Below are positions 9,056-15,482 of a stretch of DNA of 37,884 nucleotides, piece after piece (the first letter of the stretch is position 1; each line of letters begins with the position of its first letter). The stretch lies in the NCBI GenBank assembly GCA_964595945.1, contig CAZQSL010000023.1, positions 1 through 37,884 of the forward strand, in the 5' to 3' direction. Source of the stretch: CAZQSL01 sp964595945. GTDB lineage: Bacteria; UBP15; UBA6099; JAJRTR01. Below the pieces are notes generated by a model. The model had not been told where the DNA came from. It did no database searches and saw nothing but the letters and a program-made list of their open reading frames with translations. The position numbers and the translations under genes were made by a program.

Positions 9056-10162
9056 TCATCTGTCGACTTCACCGAGCAATATGTCGATGCTGCCAAGGAT
9101 GACGATGAGATCGCCGATTTTCATGCCGATACTGAGGTCGCGAAGCACCTGTAGATTGATGAATGACGGAGGGCGCAGGTGCATCCGGTAAGGCTTCGTG
9201 CTGCCGTCGCTGACGAGATAGACGCCGAGTTCTCCACGTGATGCCTCGATCGCCGAATACACTTCGCCAGCCGGCGGTTTGAACACGCGCGGCAGTTTTG
9301 CCATTACTGGACCTTCGGGTATCTTTGCCATAGCCTGCCGGATGATGCGGACGCTCTGGCGGAGTTCTTCCACTCGCACTTTATAGCGGTCGAATGTGTC
9401 GCCGTGCTTGCCGAGCGGCACATCGAACTCGAATCTGTCATAAATCGAATAGTGTTCATGCTTGCGCAAATCATAATTTACGCCGCTCGCGCGGAGGTTG
9501 GGCCCGCTGACCGCATTGTTGATCGCCGTTTCAGCGGAAAGCACCCCGATATTTTTTGTCCTGATCCGGAAAATCTCGTTACCGGTGATCAGAGTTTCAT
9601 ATTCGTCGATTTTATGAACGAAATCATTGAGAAATTCGTCGAGTTTTTCGAGAAATCCTGGCGGTATGTCAGCCTTGACTCCGCCGTATCGGATAAAATT
9701 GAACGTCATGCGCGATCCCGAGATCATTTCGAGAAGAAAAAGAGCCTTTTCCCGGTCACGGAACGCATACAAAATGGGAGTGAACGCACCAGCATCCATC
9801 GCAAACGTGCCCCAGAACATAACGTGGCTCGCGATTCTGTTGAGTTCGGCGACGATCACCCTGATGTATTCGGCTCGCTCGGGCACTTCGATGCCGGCAA
9901 GTCTTTCTATGGCGAGCGCCCAAGCCCAGTTGTTGTGCATGCCGGATAGATAGTCGAAACGGTCAGTAAGCGGGGTAAACTGAAGATATGTGCGATCTTC
10001 GGCGATCTTTTCCATACCGCGATGCAGATACCCGAGGTCGGGCTTCACGTCACGAATGTATTCGCCGTCTATTGTGCATATCAGTCGCAACACCCCGTGA
10101 GTACTCGGGTGTTGCGGCCCCATGCTCAGCGTGAGTTCTTCTGTCCGGGCGCCTGTCGCCAA
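9056..10162 (-). CDS. nuoD: NADH-quinone oxidoreductase subunit D (49 kDa)
   Basis: The 49-kDa-type subunit of the peripheral arm of complex I, 368 residues with the TTG start chosen here. It shapes the quinone site next to cluster N2. Motifs: SMGPQHPSTHGVLR at the N-terminus with the quinone-site histidine, GYLHRGMEKIAE, DRFDYLSGMHNNWAWALAIE, RASGVNYDLRK, and the terminal LGSIDILLGEVDR. I chose TTG at 10162 because it gives a family-like N-terminus (MATGARTEELTLSMGPQH) and has AGAGG seven bases upstream. No ATG is suitable, and longer readings run into nuoC. It overlaps the end of nuoC by 37 bases. Confidence 0.93.
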   Translation of the reverse strand: MATGARTEELTLSMGPQHPSTHGVLRLICTIDGEYIRDVKPDLGYLHRGMEKIAEDRTYLQFTPLTDRFDYLSGMHNNWAWALAIERLAGIEVPERAEYIRVIVAELNRIASHVMFWGTFAMDAGAFTPILYAFRDREKALFLLEMISGSRMTFNFIRYGGVKADIPPGFLEKLDEFLNDFVHKIDEYETLITGNEIFRIRTKNIGVLSAETAINNAVSGPNLRASGVNYDLRKHEHYSIYDRFEFDVPLGKHGDTFDRYKVRVEELRQSVRIIRQAMAKIPEGPVMAKLPRVFKPPAGEVYSAIEASRGELGVYLVSDGSTKPYRMHLRPPSFINLQVLRDLSIGMKIGDLIVILGSIDILLGEVDR

Positions 10163-10656
10163 TTCTCTACCTCTTGTTCTTTTATTACATAGTCCTTGCG
10201 AAGTGGATGGCCAACCCATTCGTCGGGCAGCATGATCCGCCGAAGATCGGGGTGAAATCGGAATTCTATGCCAAAAAGATCGAAAATCTCGCGTTCCTGC
10301 CAGTCTGCGCCAGCCCATATCGGGGTAATTGAGTCAACCGATGGCTCGTCTCTGTCGATATCAGCTTTGACCGTTATGTCGTCGACACGCGTGAGATTGC
10401 CGAAATTGTATACCATTTCAAATCTGTCGCGCCAGTCAACGGCTGTCAAATTTCGGAGATAATCATATTTTTTTGGCGACCTGTTTTTCAGGAAAACCGC
10501 TATATCGTAGACGCGCGTCGGCTTCACCCTGATTTCCGGCCCATGCGCGGTCATCGAAATACTGGCCTGATCACCGAAATCGTCTGCAAGAGCCTTGAGC
10601 ATCGCCGCGAAGTCAGCGGGCAGTTCGTGTGTTTTCTGTTCCTGATCTTCGGCCAT
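10126..10656 (-). CDS. nuoC: NADH-quinone oxidoreductase subunit C (30 kDa)
   Basis: The 30-kDa-type subunit of the peripheral arm of complex I, 176 residues, separate from NuoD and not fused as in E. coli. The family core is clear: DWQEREIFDLFGIEFRFHPDLRRIMLPDEWVGHPLRKDY near residue 120. The N-terminal 40 residues are variable. It sits 15 bases after nuoB and its end overlaps nuoD, so translation of C and D is probably coupled. Confidence 0.95.
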   Translation of the reverse strand: MAEDQEQKTHELPADFAAMLKALADDFGDQASISMTAHGPEIRVKPTRVYDIAVFLKNRSPKKYDYLRNLTAVDWRDRFEMVYNFGNLTRVDDITVKADIDRDEPSVDSITPIWAGADWQEREIFDLFGIEFRFHPDLRRIMLPDEWVGHPLRKDYVIKEQEVENWRQAPGQKNSR

Positions 10657-10671
10657 TTTCTGATGACACCT

Positions 10672-11157
10672 TTATTTTATCGTATGAGCATGCGTCGTTT
10701 TGTCGATTTTGTGCTGCACTTCGATCATGGCATTGAGCAGCGCTTCCGGTCTTGGCGGACATCCCGGCACATAGACATCGACCGGCACGATTTTATCGAC
10801 ACCGAGAAGCACGTTGTAAGAATCCCTGAATCCGCCGCCTGATATTGCGCAACTGCCCATCGCTATCACATAGCGCGGTTCTGACATCTGATGGTAGAGT
10901 GTAAGGAGCCTCGATGCCATTTTATAGGTCACCGTGCCGGCTACTATCATTACATCTGCCTGGCGCGGAGTAGCCCTGGGGGCGAATCCAAAACGCTCCC
11001 AGTCATATTTCGATGTCTGGGCCGTCATCATTTCTATCGCGCAACATGCCAGCCCGAACGTCATGAACCACAGCGATGACCGTCTTGACCAGTTGTACAC
11101 ATAATCCACACCGGTCGTTATCGCTCCTGGCGGCAGTTTTTTATCATCGAGTCCCAT
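10672..11157 (-). CDS. nuoB: NADH-quinone oxidoreductase subunit B (cluster N2)
   Basis: A 161-residue subunit that holds the [4Fe-4S] cluster N2, the direct electron donor to quinone. All four ligands are visible: the adjacent Cys38-Cys39 (GLACCAIEMM), Cys103 in MGSCAISGG and Cys133 in VPGCPPRPEAL. The ATG at 11157 has GGA seven bases upstream; an in-frame TTG at 11178 would add seven residues. It is 32 bases from nuoA and followed closely by nuoC. The hydrogenase-type relatives of this fold lack the neighbouring NuoA, so complex I is the right reading. Confidence 0.96.
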   Translation of the reverse strand: MGLDDKKLPPGAITTGVDYVYNWSRRSSLWFMTFGLACCAIEMMTAQTSKYDWERFGFAPRATPRQADVMIVAGTVTYKMASRLLTLYHQMSEPRYVIAMGSCAISGGGFRDSYNVLLGVDKIVPVDVYVPGCPPRPEALLNAMIEVQHKIDKTTHAHTIK

Positions 11158-11189
11158 AATTGTTTCCACATCCGGCAATTATTTACCGC

Positions 11190-11567
11190 TTATTGCCATT
11201 TCAAAGCACCCTTGCGCCACGCATACGCGAGACCGAGAACCAGAATGCCGATAAATACGGCCATTTCTATGAAGCCGAACAGGCCGAGATCCATCTCCGT
11301 CAGCTTGCGCAGCACGGTCGCCCACGGTATCAGGAATGCGGCTTCCACGTCAAAAACCACGAAAATCAGTGCGAATATGTAATAGCTGATGTTAAAGTGG
11401 ACCCACGCTATGCCGACCGGCACCTCACCGCATTCATACGTTTTCTCTTTTGCGGGGTAAGGATTCCTCGGTTGGAGGACAAGAGACAGTACCAGCGTCA
11501 CAAATACAAACAGGAATGCCGCTATAAAGAAAAAAAGGACGTAACCATATCCGCTGATGATAGACAT
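11190..11567 (-). CDS. nuoA: NADH-quinone oxidoreductase subunit A
   Basis: A 125-residue, three-helix membrane subunit and first gene of the operon. It shows NPYPAKEKTYECGEVPVG, the loop with the conserved cysteine near the quinone site, and FDVEAAFLIPWA in the second helix. Two ATGs (11573 and 11567) lie downstream of GAGGA; the second has nine-base spacing and was chosen. The predicted transcript leader is only about 13 bases. No nuoE, nuoF or nuoG is found between or beside the operon genes in this window. Confidence 0.94.
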   Translation of the reverse strand: MSIISGYGYVLFFFIAAFLFVFVTLVLSLVLQPRNPYPAKEKTYECGEVPVGIAWVHFNISYYIFALIFVVFDVEAAFLIPWATVLRKLTEMDLGLFGFIEMAVFIGILVLGLAYAWRKGALKWQ

Positions 11568-11587
11568 ATACATAATCCTCGTCACAA

Positions 11588-11617
11588 AGTATAGGCTGGA
11601 ATTATTATAAATGTCAA
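11588..11617 (-). promoter_or_regulatory. sigma70-type promoter of the nuo operon
   Basis: On the minus strand a perfect -35 TTGACA (11612-11617) and a -10 TATACT (11588-11593) are 18 bases apart. Transcription should start near 11581, about 13 bases before nuoA. The intervening sequence is AT-rich. Confidence 0.78.
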
Positions 11618-11634
11618 CAATGTAGGACAACATT

Positions 11635-11650
11635 TGTGAATGTTTGCACA
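11635..11650 (-). promoter_or_regulatory. CRP/FNR-superfamily-like operator upstream of nuo
   Basis: The 16 bases read TGTGA-ATGTTT-GCACA on the plus strand, matching nine of the ten defined positions of the CRP consensus TGTGA-N6-TCACA. The centre (11642.5) is 61.5 bases upstream of the predicted start, the standard class I activator position. An overlapping near-palindrome, CAACATT...AATGTTTG (11628-11646), is an alternative operator. The true regulator is unknown. Confidence 0.45.
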
Positions 11651-11737
11651 TGTTGCGGCAATCATGCCGTATAACAAGGAAAATATGTGCGACAGGTTAT
11701 GGCTCAGCAATCCCGCATATACCATAAAAGGGGTTGC

Positions 11738-11791
11738 CGCATCCCGGAAGGCGGGTCCAGGGGGATGGGTTATGTTGCCTCCCGGGATGCG
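11738..11791 (-). repeat. Long inverted repeat between aroF and nuoA
   Basis: Two 15-base arms (11738-11752 and 11777-11791) flank a 24-base loop. The single mismatch is a G-U wobble only in minus-strand RNA, so the stem is fully paired on the strand used by aroF. It lies about 170 bases after the aroF stop. A weak T-run (CCCCTTTTA) follows on the minus strand. It could be a terminator for aroF. The rest of the 11592-11958 gap holds the nuo promoter and no credible gene. Confidence 0.5.
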
Positions 11792-11958
11792 ATTCCCTGT
11801 TAATCCTCGATGTGTTCTTGCGCATTGAGTTTGATGCAATAAACGTCTCATCCTGTTGGTTTTGCCATATCATGTGTTGCATGCTCGGAGACATACCTTA
11901 CGTGCGCCTCGATTAGCGACGAAACCGCCGCGATCCTTCAATATATCATTGCATCCCC

Positions 11959-12984
11959 TTAGAGCGTTCGCCCCATTGCCTTGGAGATATGTCTGAGGTC
12001 TTTCATAAGAGCACTGAGGTCTTTCATGCCGAGCGTCTGCTGTGCGTCACTGACGGCCTGCTCGGGATGTGCATGGGCTTCGATGATCAGGCCGTCGGCG
12101 CCTGCTGCGATAGAGGCGCGAGCCATTGGAGCGACAAGATCGCGAAGCCCCGTACCGTGGCTTGGATCGACGAGAATCGGCAGATGAGAAAGCTGTTTGA
12201 CCGATGCGACTGCGTTGAGATCGAGAGTGTTGCGGGTATGTGTTTCAAATGTGCGGATGCCACGTTCGCAGAGGATGACGTCATTGTCGCCTTCGTTGAC
12301 GATGTATTCGGCGGCAAGGAGCCATTCTTCGATGGTGGCTGACATGCCGCGTTTGAGCATGACGGGTTTGCCGGATTTTCCGCATTCGCGCAGGAGGTCG
12401 AAATTTTGCATGTTGCGGGTGCCGATCTGGAGGATGTCCGCATACTGCGCGACCTGTTTGACCTGCCGGGGTTCCATGACTTCGGTGACGACCATCATGC
12501 CGGTTTCCTTACCGGCGGCAGCGAGCATTTTTAGCCCCTTCAGGCCAAATCCCTGGAAGCTGTATGGAGACGTGCGAGGTTTGAAAGCGCCGGCGCGGAG
12601 TATCTGAACGCCGAGTTTTTTGAGTGCAACGGCAGTTTCGATGATTTCCTTTTCGCCTTCGACGGCGCATGGGCCGGCAATGATCGTGATCTTGTCACCA
12701 CCAATCTCGATGTCATCGCGCAGTTTGACTATCGTGCGCTGGGGATTGAACTCAAGGGCGACTTTTTTGTATGGTTTGAGGATCGGCATTACTTTTTCGA
12801 CACCTGGCATTGTTTGCAGACTGGCCATGACTGACTCCCTGTTTTTGATATTTTCACCGATTGCTCCAAGAAGAATCTTTTCCGTACCCTCTATATAGTC
12901 GACCGAATAGCCTTTGGCGGTGAGCTTTTCGATTATCGCCGTCTTTTCTTTTTCTCCTGCCTTTGATGAAATTACAACTATCAT
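11959..12984 (-). CDS. aroF: 3-deoxy-7-phosphoheptulonate (DAHP) synthase, type I-beta
   Basis: A 341-residue enzyme that condenses phosphoenolpyruvate with erythrose 4-phosphate, the first step of the shikimate pathway. Residues 1-75 form the ferredoxin-like regulatory domain of the Thermotoga-type enzymes (MIVVISSKAGEKE...PYKKVALEF). The barrel follows, with IIAGPCAVEG (Cys106, metal ligand), RAGAFKPRTSPYSFQG, VMLKRGM, and the metal-site IEAHAHPEQA and LVDPSHGTG. GGAGG lies five bases before the ATG at 12984. A longer reading to 13041 is excluded because it would begin inside the terminator region. The gene stands alone behind a leader peptide and terminator, so transcription is probably attenuated in response to charged tRNA for Trp, Tyr and Phe. 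Confidence 0.95.
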   Translation of the reverse strand: MIVVISSKAGEKEKTAIIEKLTAKGYSVDYIEGTEKILLGAIGENIKNRESVMASLQTMPGVEKVMPILKPYKKVALEFNPQRTIVKLRDDIEIGGDKITIIAGPCAVEGEKEIIETAVALKKLGVQILRAGAFKPRTSPYSFQGFGLKGLKMLAAAGKETGMMVVTEVMEPRQVKQVAQYADILQIGTRNMQNFDLLRECGKSGKPVMLKRGMSATIEEWLLAAEYIVNEGDNDVILCERGIRTFETHTRNTLDLNAVASVKQLSHLPILVDPSHGTGLRDLVAPMARASIAAGADGLIIEAHAHPEQAVSDAQQTLGMKDLSALMKDLRHISKAMGRTL

Positions 12985-13041
12985 GGTTTCCTCCATTATT
13001 TGAGCGTCCGTGCATTGTTCAGATCGCATTTTTTGAGACAT

Positions 13042-13077
13042 AAAAAAACCGCGGGGTTTTGGATTCCCCGCGGTTTT
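13042..13077 (-). terminator. Intrinsic terminator in the aroF leader (attenuator)
   Basis: Arms 13045-13056 and 13066-13077 form a perfect 12-bp stem with a GC core (CCGCGGGG) and a nine-base loop. On the minus strand it is followed by seven T residues (13048-13042, partly in the stem). It sits between the leader peptide and aroF, about 60 bases before the aroF start, so it can only serve to stop transcription before aroF. Confidence 0.9.
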
Positions 13078-13091
13078 GGTGTTTTTGGTTA

Positions 13092-13173
13092 GCCTGATGT
13101 CAGTCTACAGGCATGCGTCAATCACCTTACGCGGGGTGTCGGTAAAGTAAAAGTAAAACCAATACCATGCCTG
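13092..13173 (-). promoter_or_regulatory. Competing stem segments of the aroF attenuator
   Basis: On the minus strand, CAGGCATG (13166-13173) just before the aromatic codons is an exact complement of CATGCCTG (13108-13115) at the end of the leader gene. The latter can instead pair as GCCTG with CAGGC (13092-13096). Separately CCCCGCG (13130-13136), just after the aromatic codons, is complementary to CGCGGGG (13066-13072), the first arm of the terminator, and could act as antiterminator. Pairings are seen; the switching order is inferred. Confidence 0.6.
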
Positions 13174-13227
13174 TCTGCTGCCGCTGCAGGTTGTCGCGTG
13201 AAGGTTATGCCGTGTCATATTATCCAT
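13105..13227 (-). CDS. Aromatic-rich leader peptide of the aroF attenuator
   Basis: A 40-codon reading frame between the aroF promoter and its terminator. It has eight aromatic codons in a row at 13144-13167: Trp-Tyr-Trp-Phe-Tyr-Phe-Tyr-Phe. It then runs TDTPRKVIDACL to a TAG at 13105. The ATG at 13227 has AGG six bases upstream; a second in-frame ATG at 13218 gives 37 codons. Such a run is what transcription attenuation by ribosome stalling needs, as in the trp and pheA leaders of enteric bacteria, but here all three aromatic amino acids are sensed. This fits DAHP synthase, which feeds all three. The peptide itself probably has no function beyond being translated. It is too short for ordinary gene calling. 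Confidence 0.88.
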   Translation of the reverse strand: MDNMTRHNLHATTCSGSRQAWYWFYFYFTDTPRKVIDACL

Positions 13228-13242
13228 AGTTTACCTGTGTTG

Positions 13243-13271
13243 AGCATAGCAATATTCGCGGCTGATGTCAA
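13243..13271 (-). promoter_or_regulatory. sigma70-type promoter of the aroF leader
   Basis: On the minus strand a perfect TTGACA (13266-13271) and TATGCT (13243-13248) are separated by 17 bases. The start is expected near 13236, nine bases before the leader-peptide ATG. The leader transcript up to the terminator would be about 195 bases. Confidence 0.78.
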
Positions 13272-13393
13272 TGGTGGCGGAAAGTTTTTTGGATTATCCG
13301 CTATTGCTGCCAATCAGTCGTATATTATTATAATCACATATGATAACGGTGGAAACTGGTTTGATGTGAGACAAGGATCACGCATGGGGGAAT

Positions 13394-13912
13394 ATGGTTG
13401 TCAGAGTATACATCTGTAACAGTTGCAGTGGCAGCATATCGGAGCGCACATTCGATTGCGAGTATGCCGATATCGCTATGGCTGATGCTGCTGAAATACC
13501 GCCGTGCCCTAAGTGTGGGACGAGGGATTCGGTCGAACGTTTTTTCGGGCATCAGGTATATAGTTCGATAAAGCGACCTGTGGAGGTGCCGGGCGATCTC
13601 TCGCGCTACTCCTTGATAGATGCAGAAAAGTACTCCGGGCGCAGCATTTTTTCGTTAGGATTTCGTCTCGACGATCCCGAAGCGGCGCCCCTGCGCGAAG
13701 CGCTGTCCGAATCATTCGAGGCAGTACCAGACAACTGTCAGGCCGACAGTCCCGCTGGATACGACCCGATCGAGGAAAAACTTCATCTCAGAAAAGGCAC
13801 TGCCAGCCGCGCCCTTTTCGAGCACAAGACCAGGAAGTTGATCGACGAACTGAACTCAGGTAAAAAGGCCAGCGCCTTTTTCATGTCTGTGACCGATGAT
13901 TCTGCGAATTGA
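13394..13912 (+). CDS. Zinc-ribbon protein with FmdB-like N-terminus
   Basis: A 172-residue protein. The first 45 residues form a zinc ribbon with two cysteine pairs, YICNSC and PPCPKCG, spaced as in FmdB-type ribbons. The remaining 125 residues are charged, probably partly disordered, and match nothing I recognise. There is no signal peptide or membrane segment. The gene is preceded by GGGGGA close to the ATG. It is divergent from the aroF leader, with a TATAAT at about 13330 as a possible -10. Its last 32 bases overlap the end of cbiZ, which runs towards it. No function can be named. Confidence 0.7.
   Translation: MVVRVYICNSCSGSISERTFDCEYADIAMADAAEIPPCPKCGTRDSVERFFGHQVYSSIKRPVEVPGDLSRYSLIDAEKYSGRSIFSLGFRLDDPEAAPLREALSESFEAVPDNCQADSPAGYDPIEEKLHLRKGTASRALFEHKTRKLIDELNSGKKASAFFMSVTDDSAN
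13862..13881 (-). terminator. Terminator of cbiZ inside the zinc-ribbon gene
   Basis: Arms 13862-13869 (AAAAAGGC) and 13874-13881 (GCCTTTTT) form an 8-bp stem with a four-base loop. It begins at the TGA of cbiZ and ends in a T-run on the minus strand. On the plus strand the same bases are codons of the zinc-ribbon gene. Being symmetrical it could act in either direction. Confidence 0.6.
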
Positions 13913-15125
13913 TCATCATTGTGTTGTTTTCAGTCTTCATGACATTTTGAGGCACATCACTGCAACGCCGGCCGGATGCCTCTACCCCCTCGGTATAGCC
14001 AATAGCTATCGCAAAACAAATCAGCTTAATGAAAGACTCGTTATCATTGTCGCGATAGCGTGGCGCAATGGCATTTCTGAAGAATACGACTATGTCAAAT
14101 CCCCCATAAACAGCCGCGGCGACAGTGGCAATGTGATCAGACATGATTGCAGGCATACACTCTGCGTGGATTGTACCCCATTTGAATTTGTCGAACAGAT
14201 GGACGGCAGCAGCCACTGCGGCTACCGTTGACGGGGCACGGTTGATTTCCTCAAAATCTCTGACAAACAGCTCCGCGACTTTGTCAGTCAGATGGCTGCA
14301 TACACCGGCGACAATTCCCTTGCGGTCGATGCCAAAACGCTCCAGATGAACTTTCACGGAAGCCTGTCCTCCTGGCGTCAGTCCGTTTTGCAGCGCAAGC
14401 GTTCGCTTGACGGCTTCCATGACAGTAATCCCCGTGAGCTCACCGAGCTTCGTGTGTTTTCCTGCGCCTGTGAGCGGCACATCACCGGACATCCTGCATG
14501 CCACGGCTATCTGGTCGGTGCCTGTTCCCGTCGCGAGCCCGTCGGAATAACGCGAGTTGACAGATAGTTCCTGCAACGCTGCCGTCTTGGCCTCGGTCGC
14601 CATCATTACCATCCTGACCAGCGCGCCCGGCAGCATGTCCCGATTGACAAATACCATGAGATTTATCGTGCCACCGCGCAGTTCCGGTGACTCAGGTCCG
14701 ATATTAATGAATTTCCCGTTTTCTTCATAGTACATCGCGTAGTCGCCGGCACGGCCGGCATTGCTTTCCACGCCTGCCGTCGCTACTGCCGCAACCTGAA
14801 GGTCTCTGAAACCGGCAGTTTCGACAACCGCGCGATCCATGTTGACCGCCGTGCCGAGAGCGACCGTAGTATCCGGCTGCAACGCATGCGCGCGGCATAT
14901 CCCAGTATGATACTGTTCGGGAGTCTGCTCCATGATTTTCCTGAATTCCTCTTCACTTCCTGATGGATCGCACGACTGATGATTGAACACCGCATCCATC
15001 CTGCCGCTGATCCCGCCGTTGACGCTACATGTTGAAATCACCCTGTGCGGACATGTGAATTTTGCTATCACCATCCGCTCGAGCCTGTGTATCTCAACAC
15101 CATCATAGAGTGTTTCGACTTTCAT
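13881..15125 (-). CDS. cbiZ: Adenosylcobinamide amidohydrolase family protein (CbiZ)
   Basis: CbiZ cleaves the aminopropanol side chain of cobinamide or cobamides so that they can be salvaged or remodelled. This 414-residue protein carries the family motifs: VATAGVESNAGRAGD at 114-128, GGTINLMVFVNRDMLPGALVRMV, ATEAKTAALQEL, and SDGLATGTGTDQIAVAC at 194-210. The CbiZ core fills about residues 10-240. The last 170 residues (VKVHLERFGIDRKG onwards) are an extension I do not recognise. GAGGG precedes the ATG. It is transcribed alone from a promoter near 15223. No B12 riboswitch box was seen in the leader. No other cobamide synthesis gene is nearby. Confidence 0.85.
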   Translation of the reverse strand: MKVETLYDGVEIHRLERMVIAKFTCPHRVISTCSVNGGISGRMDAVFNHQSCDPSGSEEEFRKIMEQTPEQYHTGICRAHALQPDTTVALGTAVNMDRAVVETAGFRDLQVAAVATAGVESNAGRAGDYAMYYEENGKFINIGPESPELRGGTINLMVFVNRDMLPGALVRMVMMATEAKTAALQELSVNSRYSDGLATGTGTDQIAVACRMSGDVPLTGAGKHTKLGELTGITVMEAVKRTLALQNGLTPGGQASVKVHLERFGIDRKGIVAGVCSHLTDKVAELFVRDFEEINRAPSTVAAVAAAVHLFDKFKWGTIHAECMPAIMSDHIATVAAAVYGGFDIVVFFRNAIAPRYRDNDNESFIKLICFAIAIGYTEGVEASGRRCSDVPQNVMKTENNTMMINSQNHRSQT

Positions 15126-15222
15126 ATCGCCCTCACAATCATTGACATTCTGGCAGCAAAATCAGCCCCTTTTATGCAACGTAGTTTACGGAGTGCAACG
15201 CTTGCCATCGAAAAACCCACCT

Positions 15223-15251
15223 ATTATACGATACAATCCATCACAAATGAA
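15223..15251 (-). promoter_or_regulatory. Promoter of cbiZ
   Basis: A perfect -10 TATAAT (15223-15228) and a weak -35 TTCATT (15246-15251) lie 17 bases apart on the minus strand. The leader to cbiZ would be about 90 bases. I found no riboswitch motif in it. Confidence 0.5.
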
Positions 15252-15395
15252 CCGGGGGCATCACAGCCGCTGAAACACATGCAAGAGCTACAGAGCATCC
15301 AAGTAAAACGAAGGGCCATAATCCTCGCTAATGAGAAGTCTGAAGGAATGATACAATATATATTCACAGAACGAACCGGCCTGCTCACTTACCGC

Positions 15396-15425
15396 TTGAT
15401 ATTAGCGGCGCATTCCGTCTATCAT
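15396..15425 (+). promoter_or_regulatory. Promoter of asnB
   Basis: TTGATA (15396-15401) and TATCAT (15420-15425), each five of six to consensus, are 18 bases apart. The start should be near 15432, about 50 bases before asnB. No T-box or leader peptide was found. The rest of the 15126-15482 gap holds the cbiZ promoter and no convincing gene. Confidence 0.55.
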
Positions 15426-15482
15426 TACACATTAGGCGTGTTATCCTTTCGCCATGATCGAAAACCGGAATGAGATACTACC

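Noticed and set aside
11652..11958. Small frames between aroF and nuoA
   Set aside because: They overlap the inverted repeat and the nuo regulatory region, have no ribosome site and no recognisable product.
15045..15473. Plus-strand open frame of 142 codons before asnB
   Set aside because: It runs antisense through the start of cbiZ and across both promoters, has no ribosome site and a composition unlike protein. The region is better explained by divergent promoters.
15126..15482. T-box or B12 riboswitch upstream of asnB or cbiZ
   Set aside because: Neither the T-box core (AGGGTGG...) nor a B12-box-like GCCACTG with supporting stems was found on either strand.
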